Source: Cobetia crustatorum
GTDB taxonomy: Bacteria; Pseudomonadota; Gammaproteobacteria; Pseudomonadales; Halomonadaceae
Assembly (NCBI RefSeq): GCF_000591415.1
Contig: NZ_JEMF01000008.1
Span: forward strand, 1 to 35,098
Reading direction: 5' to 3'
Length of the DNA stretch: 35,098 bases
Below are positions 1 to 8,263 of this stretch, in pieces (within the stretch, counting starts at the first letter, position 1; each line of letters begins with the position of its first letter). The translations under genes and the position numbers were made by a program. The notes beneath the pieces were generated by a model. The model ran no database searches. It was not told the origin of the DNA and saw nothing but the letters and a program-made list of their open reading frames with translations.

Positions 1-43
1 GGCTGGCGTTGTCGTATCTGGCTTATTCATGTCTGGCGGTAGG

Positions 44-1072
44 TTATGCCTTCATGTCGAGCACGATGCGCCCTTCAATCTTGCCCTCGATCATCTTGCC
101 GAATATCTCGTTGATATCTTCAAGCTTGCCCGTCTGCACTGTCGCTGCGACCTTGCCTTCGGCGGCGAAATCGAGCGCCTCCTGCAGGTCTTGACGCGTC
201 CCGACGATGGAGCCACGCACCGTGATGCCATTGAGTACGGTCGAGAAGATCGGCAGCGGGAAGTCGCCCGGCGGCAGGCCGTTGAGCACCAGGGTGCCGC
301 CACGCCGCAGCATGTTCTGCGCCTGATCGAAGGCCTTGGGTGAGACCGCCGTGACCAGTGCACCGTGTGCGCCGCCAATTTCACGTTTGATGACGGTCGC
401 GGGGTCTTCCTTCATCGCATTGACGGTGACGGTCGCGCCCAGGCGGCGTGCCAGCGCCAGCTTGCCATCATCGACATCGACCGCCGCCACGTTCAATCCC
501 ATGGCGCGTGCGTACTGCACCGCCATATGCCCTAGCCCACCGATACCGGAAATGACAACCCACTGCCCAGGGCGGGTATCGGTCATCTTCAAGCCCTTGT
601 AGACCGTCACCCCGGCACACAGTATCGGCGCGATCTCGACGAAGCCGACACTATCTGGCAGGCGCCCGACATACCCCGCGTCCGCCAGCGTGTACTGCGC
701 GAAGCCGCCGTTGACCGAATAACCGGTGTTCTGCTGGCTTTCACACAGCGTCTCCCAGCCGCCCAGGCAATGCTCGCAATGACCACATGCCGAATAGAGC
801 CACGGCACTCCGACACGATCCCCTTCCTTGACGTGGGTGACACCTTCGCCGATGGCGGCAATGACCCCGACACCCTCATGACCGGGAATGAACGGCGGAT
901 TGGGCCGAACCGGCCAGTCGCCGTGGGCGGCGTGCAGATCGGTATGACAGACCCCAGAGGCCGCGACCTCAACCAGAATCTCGCCACGTCCAGGTCGTGG
1001 TACCGCCACTTCCTCGATGACCAGCGGTGCTCCGAATTCACGTACCACGGCGGCTTTCATGCTGCTATCCAT
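44..1072 (-). CDS. adhP: Zinc-dependent alcohol dehydrogenase, AdhP type
   Basis: A 342-residue medium-chain dehydrogenase, the usual length for AdhP. It oxidises ethanol and other primary alcohols to aldehydes with NAD+, in the cytoplasm. Catalytic zinc ligands are visible as Cys42 (GVCHTD), His65 (PGHEGVG) and Cys152 ([10 protein letters not shown]). The structural zinc lobe has Cys96, Cys99, Cys102 and Cys110. The Rossmann motif GIGGLG is at 176-181, with the acidic cluster DVDD near 199-202 that favours NAD. The start is supported by an AAAGGAG Shine-Dalgarno 7 nt upstream; an internal Met5 start is possible. The gene lies downstream of the aldehyde dehydrogenase on the same strand with a 149-bp gap holding a promoter candidate, so the two can be expressed together or separately. 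The assignment is strong by whole-sequence resemblance to E. coli AdhP and P. aeruginosa AdhA. Confidence 0.95.
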   Translation of the reverse strand: MDSSMKAAVVREFGAPLVIEEVAVPRPGRGEILVEVAASGVCHTDLHAAHGDWPVRPNPPFIPGHEGVGVIAAIGEGVTHVKEGDRVGVPWLYSACGHCEHCLGGWETLCESQQNTGYSVNGGFAQYTLADAGYVGRLPDSVGFVEIAPILCAGVTVYKGLKMTDTRPGQWVVISGIGGLGHMAVQYARAMGLNVAAVDVDDGKLALARRLGATVTVNAMKEDPATVIKREIGGAHGALVTAVSPKAFDQAQNMLRRGGTLVLNGLPPGDFPLPIFSTVLNGITVRGSIVGTRQDLQEALDFAAEGKVAATVQTGKLEDINEIFGKMIEGKIEGRIVLDMKA

Positions 1073-1114
1073 GACGTACTCCTTTCTCTTTCAGGAAAAC
1101 ACGAATAAAGATCG

Positions 1115-1143
1115 ATCAGAGATATCGAGACATGTTGCGTCAA
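1115..1143 (-). promoter_or_regulatory. Candidate sigma70 promoter of adhP
   Basis: On the minus strand a TTGACG -35 hexamer (1138-1143) is followed after 17 nt by TCTGAT (1115-1120), which matches the -10 consensus at 4 of 6 positions. It sits about 45 nt upstream of the adhP start codon. It would let adhP be transcribed independently of the aldehyde dehydrogenase gene. This rests on motif matching only. Confidence 0.4.
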
Positions 1144-1221
1144 ACGACTCATTGAAACTGAATGCGATGCCTGCTGTTCTGCGCCAGATCATGAAAGCGA
1201 CCTGCCGCCAGCATACGTCGT

Positions 1222-2742
1222 CTAGAAGAAACCGAGCGGATTGATGTCGTAGCTGATGAGCAGGTTCTTGGTCTGCTGATAATGCTCCAGTGCCATCTTG
1301 TGGGTTTCGCGGCCGACACCGGACTTCTTGTAGCCACCGAAGGCAGCATGGGCGGGATATTGGTGATAACAGTTGGTCCAGACGCGACCGGCCTGAATGC
1401 CACGCCCCATGCGGAAGGCGACATTGATGTCGCGGCTCCATACGCCAGCCCCGAGACCAAACTCGGTATCATTGGCGATGGCCAGTGCCTCGGCCTCATC
1501 GCGGAAGGTGGTCACGGCCACGACCGGCCCGAAGATCTCTTCCTGGAAGACGCGCATCTTGTTGTGGCCCTTGAGCAGCGTCGGCTGGATGTAATAGCCG
1601 TTGGCCAGCTCGTTCTCCAGTGACTCGCTGCCACCACCGATCAGTACTTCAGCGCCCTCCTCGCGGGCGACATCCATGTAGGACATGATCTTGTCGTATT
1701 GCTCACGAGAGGCCTGCGCCCCGACCTGAACCTCGGTATCCAGTGGATTGCCGCGCTTGATGGTCTTCACACGCTCCATCACGCGGGCCATGAAGGCGTC
1801 GTACATGCTTTCCTGAATCAGTGCCCGTGACGGACAGGTACAGACTTCGCCCTGATTGAAAAATGCCAGCACCAGGCCTTCAGCAGCCTTGTCGATGAAG
1901 GCAGGCTCGGCATTCATGATGTCGGCGAAGTAGATGTTGGGCGACTTGCCGCCCAGCTCGACCGTGGAGGGAATGATGTTCTCGGCGGCGCACTTGAGAA
2001 TGTGCGAACCGACCGGCGTGGAGCCGGTAAAAGCGATCTTGGCGATACGCTTGCTGGAGGCCAGTGCCTGTCCGGCCTCGGCGCCATAGCCGTTGACGAT
2101 GTTGAGCACGCCCGCCGGCAGCAGGTCATTGATCAGCTCTGCCAGTACCAGGATCGAGGCCGGGGTCTGCTCGGCAGGCTTGAGCACCACGCAGTTGCCG
2201 GCCGCCAGCGCAGGCGCCAGCTTCCAGGTCGCCATCAGGATCGGGAAGTTCCACGGGATGATCTGCCCGACCACGCCCAGCGGCTCATGAAAGTGATAGG
2301 AAACAGTATTGGCATCGATATCGGCAGCTGTACCTTCCTGAGAGCGCAGGCAGCCCGCAAAGTAGCGGAAGTGATCAATCGCTAGGGGAATGTCGGCATT
2401 GAGCGTCTCGCGCACCGCCTTGCCGTTGTCCCATGTCTCGGCAACTGACAGCAATTCAAGGTTCTGCTCCATGCGGTCCGCGATCTTGAGCAGGGTATTG
2501 GAACGCTCCTGGGCAGAGGTCTTGCCCCAGGCAGCAGCGGCGGCGTGGGCAGCATCCAGCGCGAGATCAATATCTTCTGCACTTGAGCGTGGGATACGGC
2601 AGAACACCTCGCCCGTGACCGGGCTGATGTTGTCGAAGTACTGGCCTTTGACCGGCTCGACGAAGCGACCACCGATAAAGTTGCCGTAGGTATCCTTGAA
2701 GGTGACGAGCGCATCTGCGCTGCCCGGGGAGGCATAGATCAT
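1222..2742 (-). CDS. exaC: NAD-dependent acetaldehyde dehydrogenase, ExaC/AldB type
   Basis: A 506-residue aldehyde dehydrogenase that converts acetaldehyde and related aldehydes to the acid, the step after alcohol dehydrogenase. The catalytic glutamate is in VELGGKSPN (Glu262) and the catalytic cysteine in [11 protein letters not shown] (Cys301). IIPWNFP (161-167) and KPAEQTP (188-194) belong to the NAD site. The N-terminus ([16 protein letters not shown]) and the C-terminus ([15 protein letters not shown]) are hallmarks of P. aeruginosa ExaC, the aldehyde dehydrogenase of the PQQ-ethanol oxidation pathway. The start has an AGGAG ribosome site 6 nt upstream. It precedes adhP on the same strand, and the divergent LuxR-type regulator starts 391 bp away, which fits a regulated alcohol-oxidation locus. 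No PQQ-dependent ethanol dehydrogenase is in this window. Confidence 0.95.
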   Translation of the reverse strand: MIYASPGSADALVTFKDTYGNFIGGRFVEPVKGQYFDNISPVTGEVFCRIPRSSAEDIDLALDAAHAAAAAWGKTSAQERSNTLLKIADRMEQNLELLSVAETWDNGKAVRETLNADIPLAIDHFRYFAGCLRSQEGTAADIDANTVSYHFHEPLGVVGQIIPWNFPILMATWKLAPALAAGNCVVLKPAEQTPASILVLAELINDLLPAGVLNIVNGYGAEAGQALASSKRIAKIAFTGSTPVGSHILKCAAENIIPSTVELGGKSPNIYFADIMNAEPAFIDKAAEGLVLAFFNQGEVCTCPSRALIQESMYDAFMARVMERVKTIKRGNPLDTEVQVGAQASREQYDKIMSYMDVAREEGAEVLIGGGSESLENELANGYYIQPTLLKGHNKMRVFQEEIFGPVVAVTTFRDEAEALAIANDTEFGLGAGVWSRDINVAFRMGRGIQAGRVWTNCYHQYPAHAAFGGYKKSGVGRETHKMALEHYQQTKNLLISYDINPLGFF

Positions 2743-3133
2743 GGCTAACTCCTGTTGGCCGGATGCTCGCGATACGCTGTCGACTCTGGCGTGAGGCGAA
2801 CAAGCGGCGAGATCAGCGACCTGTTGTTATGGGACTGACTCTGAATGCTTGGATGCAAGTGTTCGGCACGAGCCTTGAGGTGTGACAGCCAAGTGGAAAA
2901 TGTTGATCTGTGCTGGTGCCTGCAAACATGCACATTCAGTGTTGTTCAAGGAGTACGAAGACGACATGCTGCCATGGAGGGAGGAAACCTCATCCCTTGG
3001 GAGGAGGTAGCTGCCATTCGTGACCACAACACATACCGCGAAGGCCGCAAGGCGCCTCCCGCATCTTGGCGTTAAGCTTCAGCACTGGGCCATCAGCGGT
3101 AATGAAGCCCCTCTCCACCGGTAAGGAGCCACC
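2743..3133. other. Divergent intergenic region between exaC and the LuxR regulator
   Basis: A gene-free gap of 391 bp separating divergent starts. It must hold the exaC promoter (minus) and the regulator promoter (plus). I searched for a sigma54 -24/-12 element (GG-N10-GC) and found only weak near matches, such as one reading CGTGCCGAACACTTGCA on the minus strand. A purine-rich stretch near 2977-3010 can fold into a GGGATGAGG/CCTCCC type hairpin. Short open frames here have no recognisable features. The binding site of the neighbouring regulator may lie here, but I cannot point to it. Confidence 0.5.
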
Positions 3134-3934
3134 ATGTACCGTGTGCTGATCGCGGATGACCATCCGCTGTTTCGTGATGCCATCAGCCGTACGCTGAGCG
3201 CACAGACGTCGCCATTGGCTGCGCAGAAAGAAGCCGTGCTTGCATGTGAACTACTGGAAGCCGCCAGCCTTGGTGAAGCGCTGGCAGTGATCGAAGCGAA
3301 CGCCGACACTCTCGATCTGGTACTGCTGGATCTTGACCTTCCCGACAGTCATGGCCTGGACGGCCTGACTCGTCTGCGGGCCGAGGCAGACTGGCTGCCA
3401 GTAGCGATTCTCTCTGCCCATGAGGAGCGCGCCACGGTGCTGGAAGCGCTGACGCTTGGCGCGGTCGGCTATCTCTCCAAGTCCACCTCGGCGGAGGCGC
3501 TGCGTGAAGCATTGACACGCATGCTGGCGGGCGAGATTCATGTACCTGCCAGTCTGATGCGTACCAGCATGCCGCGCCCTCCCATGCGTGATGACGCTGC
3601 TGACTCGGCATCCAGGTCAGCAAGCCCCAGGCCAACAAGCCCACCTCTCATTCCCGCCATGAGCGACACGGACTTTCTGGTGCATTGGCAGGCACTGACC
3701 GGCAAGCAACGCGGCGTGCTGCAGCGCATGGTGCTGGGGGAATCCAACAAGATGATTGCCTGGCAGCTGGGCGTGGCGGAAACCACCGTCAAGACGCATG
3801 TGTCCGCCATCCTGCGCAAACTGGGCGTCTCCAGTCGCGTGCAAGCGATTCTGATCGCCAGTCGTGCATTGGGTTCAGCACCGCCTTCACCTTCTTCATC
3901 ATGCAAAACGCCCCAACCGACTCCTCACGAGTGA
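3134..3934 (+). CDS. LuxR/NarL-family two-component response regulator
   Basis: A 266-residue response regulator. The receiver domain (residues 1-125) shows the acidic pair Asp8-Asp9, the phospho-acceptor Asp66 in LVLLDLDLP, Ser94 and Lys116 (YLSKS). A Pro/Ser-rich linker (about 143-178) leads to a LuxR-type helix-turn-helix (about 185-250: LTGKQRGVLQRM, NKMIAWQLGVAETTVKTHVS). The start has AAGGAG 6 nt upstream. It is divergent from exaC and lies 1.5 kb from a hybrid kinase on the other strand. Genes of the EraR/ErbR (AgmR) group of ethanol and glycerol metabolism regulators have this size and neighbourhood in pseudomonads, so it probably activates exaC/adhP. The exact orthologue is not certain, so no symbol is given. 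The cognate kinase is probably the one encoded at 5475-6968. Confidence 0.9.
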   Translation: MYRVLIADDHPLFRDAISRTLSAQTSPLAAQKEAVLACELLEAASLGEALAVIEANADTLDLVLLDLDLPDSHGLDGLTRLRAEADWLPVAILSAHEERATVLEALTLGAVGYLSKSTSAEALREALTRMLAGEIHVPASLMRTSMPRPPMRDDAADSASRSASPRPTSPPLIPAMSDTDFLVHWQALTGKQRGVLQRMVLGESNKMIAWQLGVAETTVKTHVSAILRKLGVSSRVQAILIASRALGSAPPSPSSSCKTPQPTPHE

Positions 3935-3952
3935 GAAGCAGATTGGGGCGTT
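3907..3952. terminator. Bidirectional terminator-like hairpin between convergent genes
   Basis: A perfect 10-bp inverted repeat, AACGCCCCAA (3907-3916) and TTGGGGCGTT (3943-3952), with a 26-nt loop that can itself pair (CTCAC/GTGAG). It spans the stop codon of the response regulator (3932-3934) and lies 46 bp before the mntH stop codon. On the minus strand the right arm is followed by a short U-rich end (GTTTTGC), so it best serves mntH. In the plus direction there is no T run. Confidence 0.55.
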
Positions 3953-3997
3953 CGTGGGTGAGCCGCAGGGGCGTGAGCGGCCGACGCGACATGCGAG

Positions 3998-5329
3998 TTA
4001 CAGCAACTCTCCCACCAGCACATAGCCGTTGAGCATGATGATGATGGCAGCGACCAGAATCCCCATTGCCGTCACCCAATGACGGTTGACCAGATCACCC
4101 ATCAGCTTGCGATTGGCGGTGAACATCAACAGCGGCACCAGCGCGAAGGGAATCCCGAAACTCAGCACCACCTGACTGGCGACCAGCACCTGCTGTTCCG
4201 GCAGGCCAATCAGAATGATGGCAATCGCGGGGGCCATGGTGATCACACGACGCAGCCACATCGGGATACGGAAGTTGACGAAGCCCTGCATCACTACCTG
4301 CCCGGACAGCGTCCCGACGATGGACGATGACAGGCCCGCCAACAGCAGCGTGAAGCCGAAGATCAGGCTGGCAGCGTCATGACCCATCAGCGGCGACAAC
4401 AGCTTGTAACTCTCGGTGATGGAGGCCACGCCCGTTTCGCCGTTACCATGAAAGACCTTGGCCGCTAGCACCAGCATCGCCAGATTGATCAGCCCTGCCA
4501 ACGCCATGCCAATGATGACATCGAGACGGTAGTAGCCCATCACACGACGACGCTCACCGCTGTCACGAACCCGAATACGATTCTGCGATAGGGCTGAATG
4601 CAGGTAGATCACGTGCGGCATCACGGTCGCGCCGAGAATGCCGGCAGCGAGAAAGATGGCATGACTGTCGGGGAAGCTGGGGGTCAGCAGGCCATAGATG
4701 ATCGGCTCGACTGGCGGACGACTGAGGATGATCTCGAGCAGGAAACCCGCCGAGACAGCCAGAATCATCGCCCCGATGATCATCTCCATCATGCGGAAGC
4801 CGTAACGCTGCATCACCAGCACACCATAGGTGATGGCGCCGGTCAGCAGCGCGCCTTCCAGCATGCTGAGGCCGAACAATAGATTGAAGGCCAGCGCCGC
4901 GCCGAGAAACTCGGCCAGATCAGTGGCGATGGCAACGATTTCAGCTTGCACCCAGAAGGCCCACACCAGTGGCCGCGGAAAGCGCGCCCGAATCACTTCG
5001 GCCAGATTCTGACCGGTGGCAAGCCCCAGCCGTGCTGACAGCGTCTGGATCAACATCGCCATCAGGTTGGCCCACAGCACTACCCACAGCAGGGTATAGC
5101 CGTAGCGTGAACCCGCTTCGATATTGGTCGCGAAGTTACCGGGATCGATGTAGGCCACGGCGGCAATCATCGCCGGCCCCATGAAAGGCAAGGCGCGCCG
5201 GATGCGACCCGATGCCGGGCCAGACGTCCCGGGCCGAGATGAAGAGTCGGATGAAGACGCTTCACCTGCACTGCTCAGTGACAGGCTGGCGGCATGACGT
5301 ACGGTACTATCAGACATGACATTAAACAT
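3998..5329 (-). CDS. mntH: NRAMP-family Mn2+/Fe2+:H+ symporter MntH
   Basis: A 443-residue inner-membrane divalent metal transporter with about 11 hydrophobic segments. The two NRAMP metal-binding signatures are both present: DPGN in TM1 (residues 62-65, AYIDPGNFATNIEAGS) and MPH in TM6 (237-239, GATVMPHVIYLHS). The N-terminal 45 residues are a Ser-rich cytoplasmic tail, longer than in E. coli MntH. Met5 is an alternative start, and neither start has a strong Shine-Dalgarno. It takes up manganese, and possibly iron, by proton symport. It sits between the LuxR regulator and the FIST/kinase pair and seems unrelated to alcohol oxidation. The upstream gap holds a TATAAT box overlapping a Fur-like AT-rich site and a short palindrome, which fits metal-responsive control. 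Confidence 0.95.
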   Translation of the reverse strand: MFNVMSDSTVRHAASLSLSSAGEASSSDSSSRPGTSGPASGRIRRALPFMGPAMIAAVAYIDPGNFATNIEAGSRYGYTLLWVVLWANLMAMLIQTLSARLGLATGQNLAEVIRARFPRPLVWAFWVQAEIVAIATDLAEFLGAALAFNLLFGLSMLEGALLTGAITYGVLVMQRYGFRMMEMIIGAMILAVSAGFLLEIILSRPPVEPIIYGLLTPSFPDSHAIFLAAGILGATVMPHVIYLHSALSQNRIRVRDSGERRRVMGYYRLDVIIGMALAGLINLAMLVLAAKVFHGNGETGVASITESYKLLSPLMGHDAASLIFGFTLLLAGLSSSIVGTLSGQVVMQGFVNFRIPMWLRRVITMAPAIAIILIGLPEQQVLVASQVVLSFGIPFALVPLLMFTANRKLMGDLVNRHWVTAMGILVAAIIIMLNGYVLVGELL

Positions 5330-5402
5330 GGGGGGATAAACCTGTCAGATCAATGGTCCGCAAGACAATACAAGAAACGATTCAATACGATATGCGGAAG
5401 GA

Positions 5403-5471
5403 TATGCCATGAGCATACACCCAAGATACGATCAATTCTCATTATAATTAAGCATGCTGCTCAATAGTCAT
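5403..5471 (-). promoter_or_regulatory. mntH: Candidate mntH promoter with metal-regulator-like sites
   Basis: On the minus strand a perfect TATAAT (5441-5446) lies 19 nt after ATGACT (5466-5471), a fair -35 with long spacing. The AT-rich stretch around the -10 (5431-5450, reading TAATTATAATGAGAATTGAT) resembles a Fur box core (AATGAGAAT). Downstream, near the expected transcript start, is the perfect inverted repeat TATGC-N5-GCATA (5403-5417), a candidate site for an MntR-like repressor. Family knowledge says mntH is commonly controlled by MntR and Fur. The assignment of these particular sites is inference. Confidence 0.4.
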
Positions 5472-5474
5472 CTG

Positions 5475-6968
5475 CTATGCCTGATCTTGACGCCCCGCCT
5501 TTCCGTTTTCCGTGTGGCCTAACTGATTCACCAACAGTTGGCGTAGCCGTAATGGCTTGACTGGCTTGAGCAGAAAACCAAAACCGAGTGCTCTGGCCTG
5601 CGCTTTCAGCGCTGCCGCATGATCAGCGCTGATCACCACCACGGGCAGCGTGGGACATCGCTCACACAACGCCTGCGCCTGCACAAGACCATCCGGCTGA
5701 TCGTCACCCAGCTGATAGTCGACGATCAGGAGATCAGGTGATACCGCGTCCTGTTGCGCCAGCAATGCCTCACGCGACACCGCGCAGTGAACGCTCGCGC
5801 CCCAGCCCGCCAACAGTGACTGCATGCCGGCGAGCACATCGCGGTCATCGTCGATTACCCAGATAACGGTATTTTCAAGCGGCCGTGTCAGCGGGACTGA
5901 CAGGTTCGCCGGTAAAGCGGACGACGCCATGACGTCAACACATGGCGATGCCACGATCGGTACGCGAATCGCAAAGGCCGCTCCGCGACCGGCAATCGAA
6001 TCGAGCGACAGCGGATGCTCCAGCAGGCCCGTGATGCGCTTGACGATCGCCAACCCCAATCCCAGCCCACGTTGCTCGGGATCATGACCGCGCGCCGCAC
6101 GGCGGAATTCAAGGAAGATCGCCTCGCGCTGACAGTCCTCGACGCCGGGCCCGTTGTCAGCGACCGTGATTTCCAGCCAATCACCACGCCGCCGACATCC
6201 CAACAGCACCCGCCCGCCCTGGGCGCTATCACCCCGGTCCGATTCATCAGCATGTGATTCAGGGACATGTGCTTCAGGAACATAGCGCAGCGCATTGCTC
6301 AAGAAGTTGCGCACCACGCGCGCCAACAGCTGGAGATCAGAAGCCACCATGACCTCGCTTGCTACATAGTGAAGCTCAAGCCCACGCGCGGCCCCCAGCT
6401 GGCGATATTCCTCGGCCAGTACATCCAGCAGTTCACGGGCACGGAAGGTGGTGATATCTGGCGTGAGCACGCCGGCATCCAATCGCGAGATGTCCACCAG
6501 CGTACCGAGCAACCCTTCGACGTCATTCAATGAACGACTCAAGCGCTGGATCAACTCACGCGGTTCCGCATCGCTGGTGGAATGGCTTGCAGTGCCAGCA
6601 AGCGACAGCCGCTCCTCGAGCGCACTGGCAAACAGCCGCGCTGCATTCAGCGGCTGCAACAAGTCATGGCTGATGGCGGCCAGAAAGCGCGTCTTGGAAT
6701 GATTGGCCGCTTCGGCTTCTGCCTTGGCGGCTGTCAGGCGGCGATTGAGTGCTCCCAGTTCATCCAGCGTGCGGTGCAAGGTATCAGTGCGTTCGCGCAC
6801 CTGCTCCGCCAGCAATACCGCGTGCTCAAAGGCCGCGTAGGGTGCACTCGGCGACAGATTGCTCGACTCGACGCGCTCGATCAGCGCAGCGTTGATCTTC
6901 TCCAAGCGCTGATTGCGCACCTGCAGCGCAGCCAGTGCTTCATGGAGCGCCTCCGTCGAGTTATTCAT
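5475..6968 (-). CDS. Soluble hybrid histidine kinase (HisKA-HATPase-REC)
   Basis: A 497-residue kinase with no transmembrane segment and no PAS, GAF or periplasmic sensor domain. The first 90 residues are two heptad-like stretches (about 6-35 and 50-90), probably a coiled coil. The H-box is at His101 (FLAAISHDLLQPLNAAR), the N-box at Asn225, G1 at DNGPG (271-275) and G2 at GLGLGL (301-306). The C-terminal receiver has Asp373-375, phospho-acceptor Asp417 (LLIVDYQL) and Lys468. The H-box DLLQPL form is that of the NahK/ErcS' kinases of pseudomonads, which carry PAS domains that this protein lacks. Its start codon overlaps the stop of the FIST gene by 8 nt, so the two are translationally coupled. 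The FIST protein is the obvious candidate sensor. The likely output is the LuxR regulator at 3134-3934. Confidence 0.9.
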   Translation of the reverse strand: MNNSTEALHEALAALQVRNQRLEKINAALIERVESSNLSPSAPYAAFEHAVLLAEQVRERTDTLHRTLDELGALNRRLTAAKAEAEAANHSKTRFLAAISHDLLQPLNAARLFASALEERLSLAGTASHSTSDAEPRELIQRLSRSLNDVEGLLGTLVDISRLDAGVLTPDITTFRARELLDVLAEEYRQLGAARGLELHYVASEVMVASDLQLLARVVRNFLSNALRYVPEAHVPESHADESDRGDSAQGGRVLLGCRRRGDWLEITVADNGPGVEDCQREAIFLEFRRAARGHDPEQRGLGLGLAIVKRITGLLEHPLSLDSIAGRGAAFAIRVPIVASPCVDVMASSALPANLSVPLTRPLENTVIWVIDDDRDVLAGMQSLLAGWGASVHCAVSREALLAQQDAVSPDLLIVDYQLGDDQPDGLVQAQALCERCPTLPVVVISADHAAALKAQARALGFGFLLKPVKPLRLRQLLVNQLGHTENGKAGRQDQA

Positions 6969-8187
6969 CCCGCGTACCGTCGCCAGCGGGTGGCTGACCG
7001 ATCACCACACCCGTGAAGGTCTGGTTGATGTGCATGCCGTGATGTTGTTCGCCGTAGGTATTGAAGCCGATCACGCGATGACGACGCAGCAGCTGCGAGG
7101 CTTCATCGCTGATTCCCAGTGCATCGATTTCCATGCGGCGCAGAAAACAATCACAGCCGATCGTGATCAGCGGTGCGCCTAGCCGCGCCTCGATCTCGGC
7201 CAGCTGATGCTCCAGCTGCGCAAGAATCGGCGTGGCTTGCATCGCGGTCAGTACGATGCCGGTCTCGACGGCGCAGTAGAAGGTCAGACTGGCATCGGCG
7301 TTCACGCGCTGGATGGAGCGCACGTAATGCGCCTCGCCAATGCGCACCGCGAGAGGACAACGCGCGAATACCGCCTCCTCCAGCGCATCAGACGTCACAC
7401 CGGCCAGACGCGCATATTCCTCGGCGGCAGGCGCAGCATTCAGCTCCAATACACGGCGGGTATCGCGGTCCACCGCCGTCACCACCAACTTGTCTGCCAA
7501 GGGGGCCAGATGGTGCGTGCTGATGACTTCGAACGGCAGATGCGTGTTGATCAACACCACCACCGCCGCCTGATCATGAAAACGACCGTCGGCGTAGACG
7601 TAGGTATGCGCAAGGCGATTGTCGTCACCAGCCGAACCGCCAAAGCCGGGAATGCTGCCCAGAGCGGCGTCCAATGTCGCCAGCACCTGCTCTTCACTGC
7701 TCGACAGCCCGTCAAGCAGCGTCAACGCAAAGCTGTGGCCCGTCACGGGCGCGACCGCCTGGGCACGACAATGTGCCAAGAGATCGTCGGTCAGCGACTG
7801 GGCCCGCGGCAGATCAAAGCCGCACAGATCTTCGATCAACACCTGCGCGAGGGCAAAGTCACCACATGCAAAGCCGATGGCGACGATGGAGCCACGCGCA
7901 TAGCCTTGCGGAGTGATCTCGCCTGCCGTGGTACAGCCACTCACGGTGACCGCCCCGAAGGTGGCGGCCAACGCCTGCCCCAGCTCCGCAAGCGGATAAT
8001 CCGCCGAGCAGAAGAACAGCACGCCCCCGAGACGACCACGATCACCAAGCTGCTCATCAAGCTGAAGCGCCAGCTCCTCCACCGCTGTCACGGGGTCACT
8101 CTGATGGCTGAACGCCGTGGCCAATGGTGCCGCATGACGATCATCCCGCGCCTGTGCGTCCTGCCCTGGTCTGCTACGACATGTCAT
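6961..8187 (-). CDS. FIST N- and C-domain signal-sensing protein
   Basis: A 408-residue cytoplasmic protein of the FIST family. The FIST_N domain covers about residues 50-235, with VLFFCSADYP, SGCTTAGEITPQGY, TLLDGLSSSEEQV and GGSAGDDN. FIST_C covers about 245-390, ending in GFNTYGEQHHGMHINQTFTGVVIG, a strong family signature. FIST proteins are proposed to bind small ligands and to feed signal-transduction partners. The start has GGAGAGG about 4 nt upstream. It is co-transcribed with and overlaps the following sensorless kinase, the same arrangement as the FIST gene next to ercS' (PA1975/PA1976) in P. aeruginosa as I recall it. Ligand unknown; an alcohol- or aldehyde-derived metabolite is a guess from the neighbours. 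Confidence 0.9.
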   Translation of the reverse strand: MTCRSRPGQDAQARDDRHAAPLATAFSHQSDPVTAVEELALQLDEQLGDRGRLGGVLFFCSADYPLAELGQALAATFGAVTVSGCTTAGEITPQGYARGSIVAIGFACGDFALAQVLIEDLCGFDLPRAQSLTDDLLAHCRAQAVAPVTGHSFALTLLDGLSSSEEQVLATLDAALGSIPGFGGSAGDDNRLAHTYVYADGRFHDQAAVVVLINTHLPFEVISTHHLAPLADKLVVTAVDRDTRRVLELNAAPAAEEYARLAGVTSDALEEAVFARCPLAVRIGEAHYVRSIQRVNADASLTFYCAVETGIVLTAMQATPILAQLEHQLAEIEARLGAPLITIGCDCFLRRMEIDALGISDEASQLLRRHRVIGFNTYGEQHHGMHINQTFTGVVIGQPPAGDGTRDE

Positions 8188-8214
8188 CTAGCCTCTCCGT
8201 GTTTGGATGCGCTC

Positions 8215-8248
8215 CTGCTGAAGGTACGTCTGCTGAAGGTACGTCTGC
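8215..8248. repeat. 15-nt tandem duplication upstream of the FIST gene
   Basis: The unit CTGCTGAAGGTACGT occurs twice in tandem (8215-8229 and 8230-8244), followed by four further matching bases. It lies in the 76-bp gap between the recD stop and the FIST start, so it is in the FIST leader or promoter. It is probably a local slippage duplication, though it could pair two regulator sites. Confidence 0.8.
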
Positions 8249-8263
8249 CGGATCCAGTACGGC

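Noticed and set aside
2743-3133. Sigma54 promoter for exaC
   Set aside because: No GG-N10-GC pair with TGGCAC/TTGC context was found; near matches had wrong spacing or a changed base.
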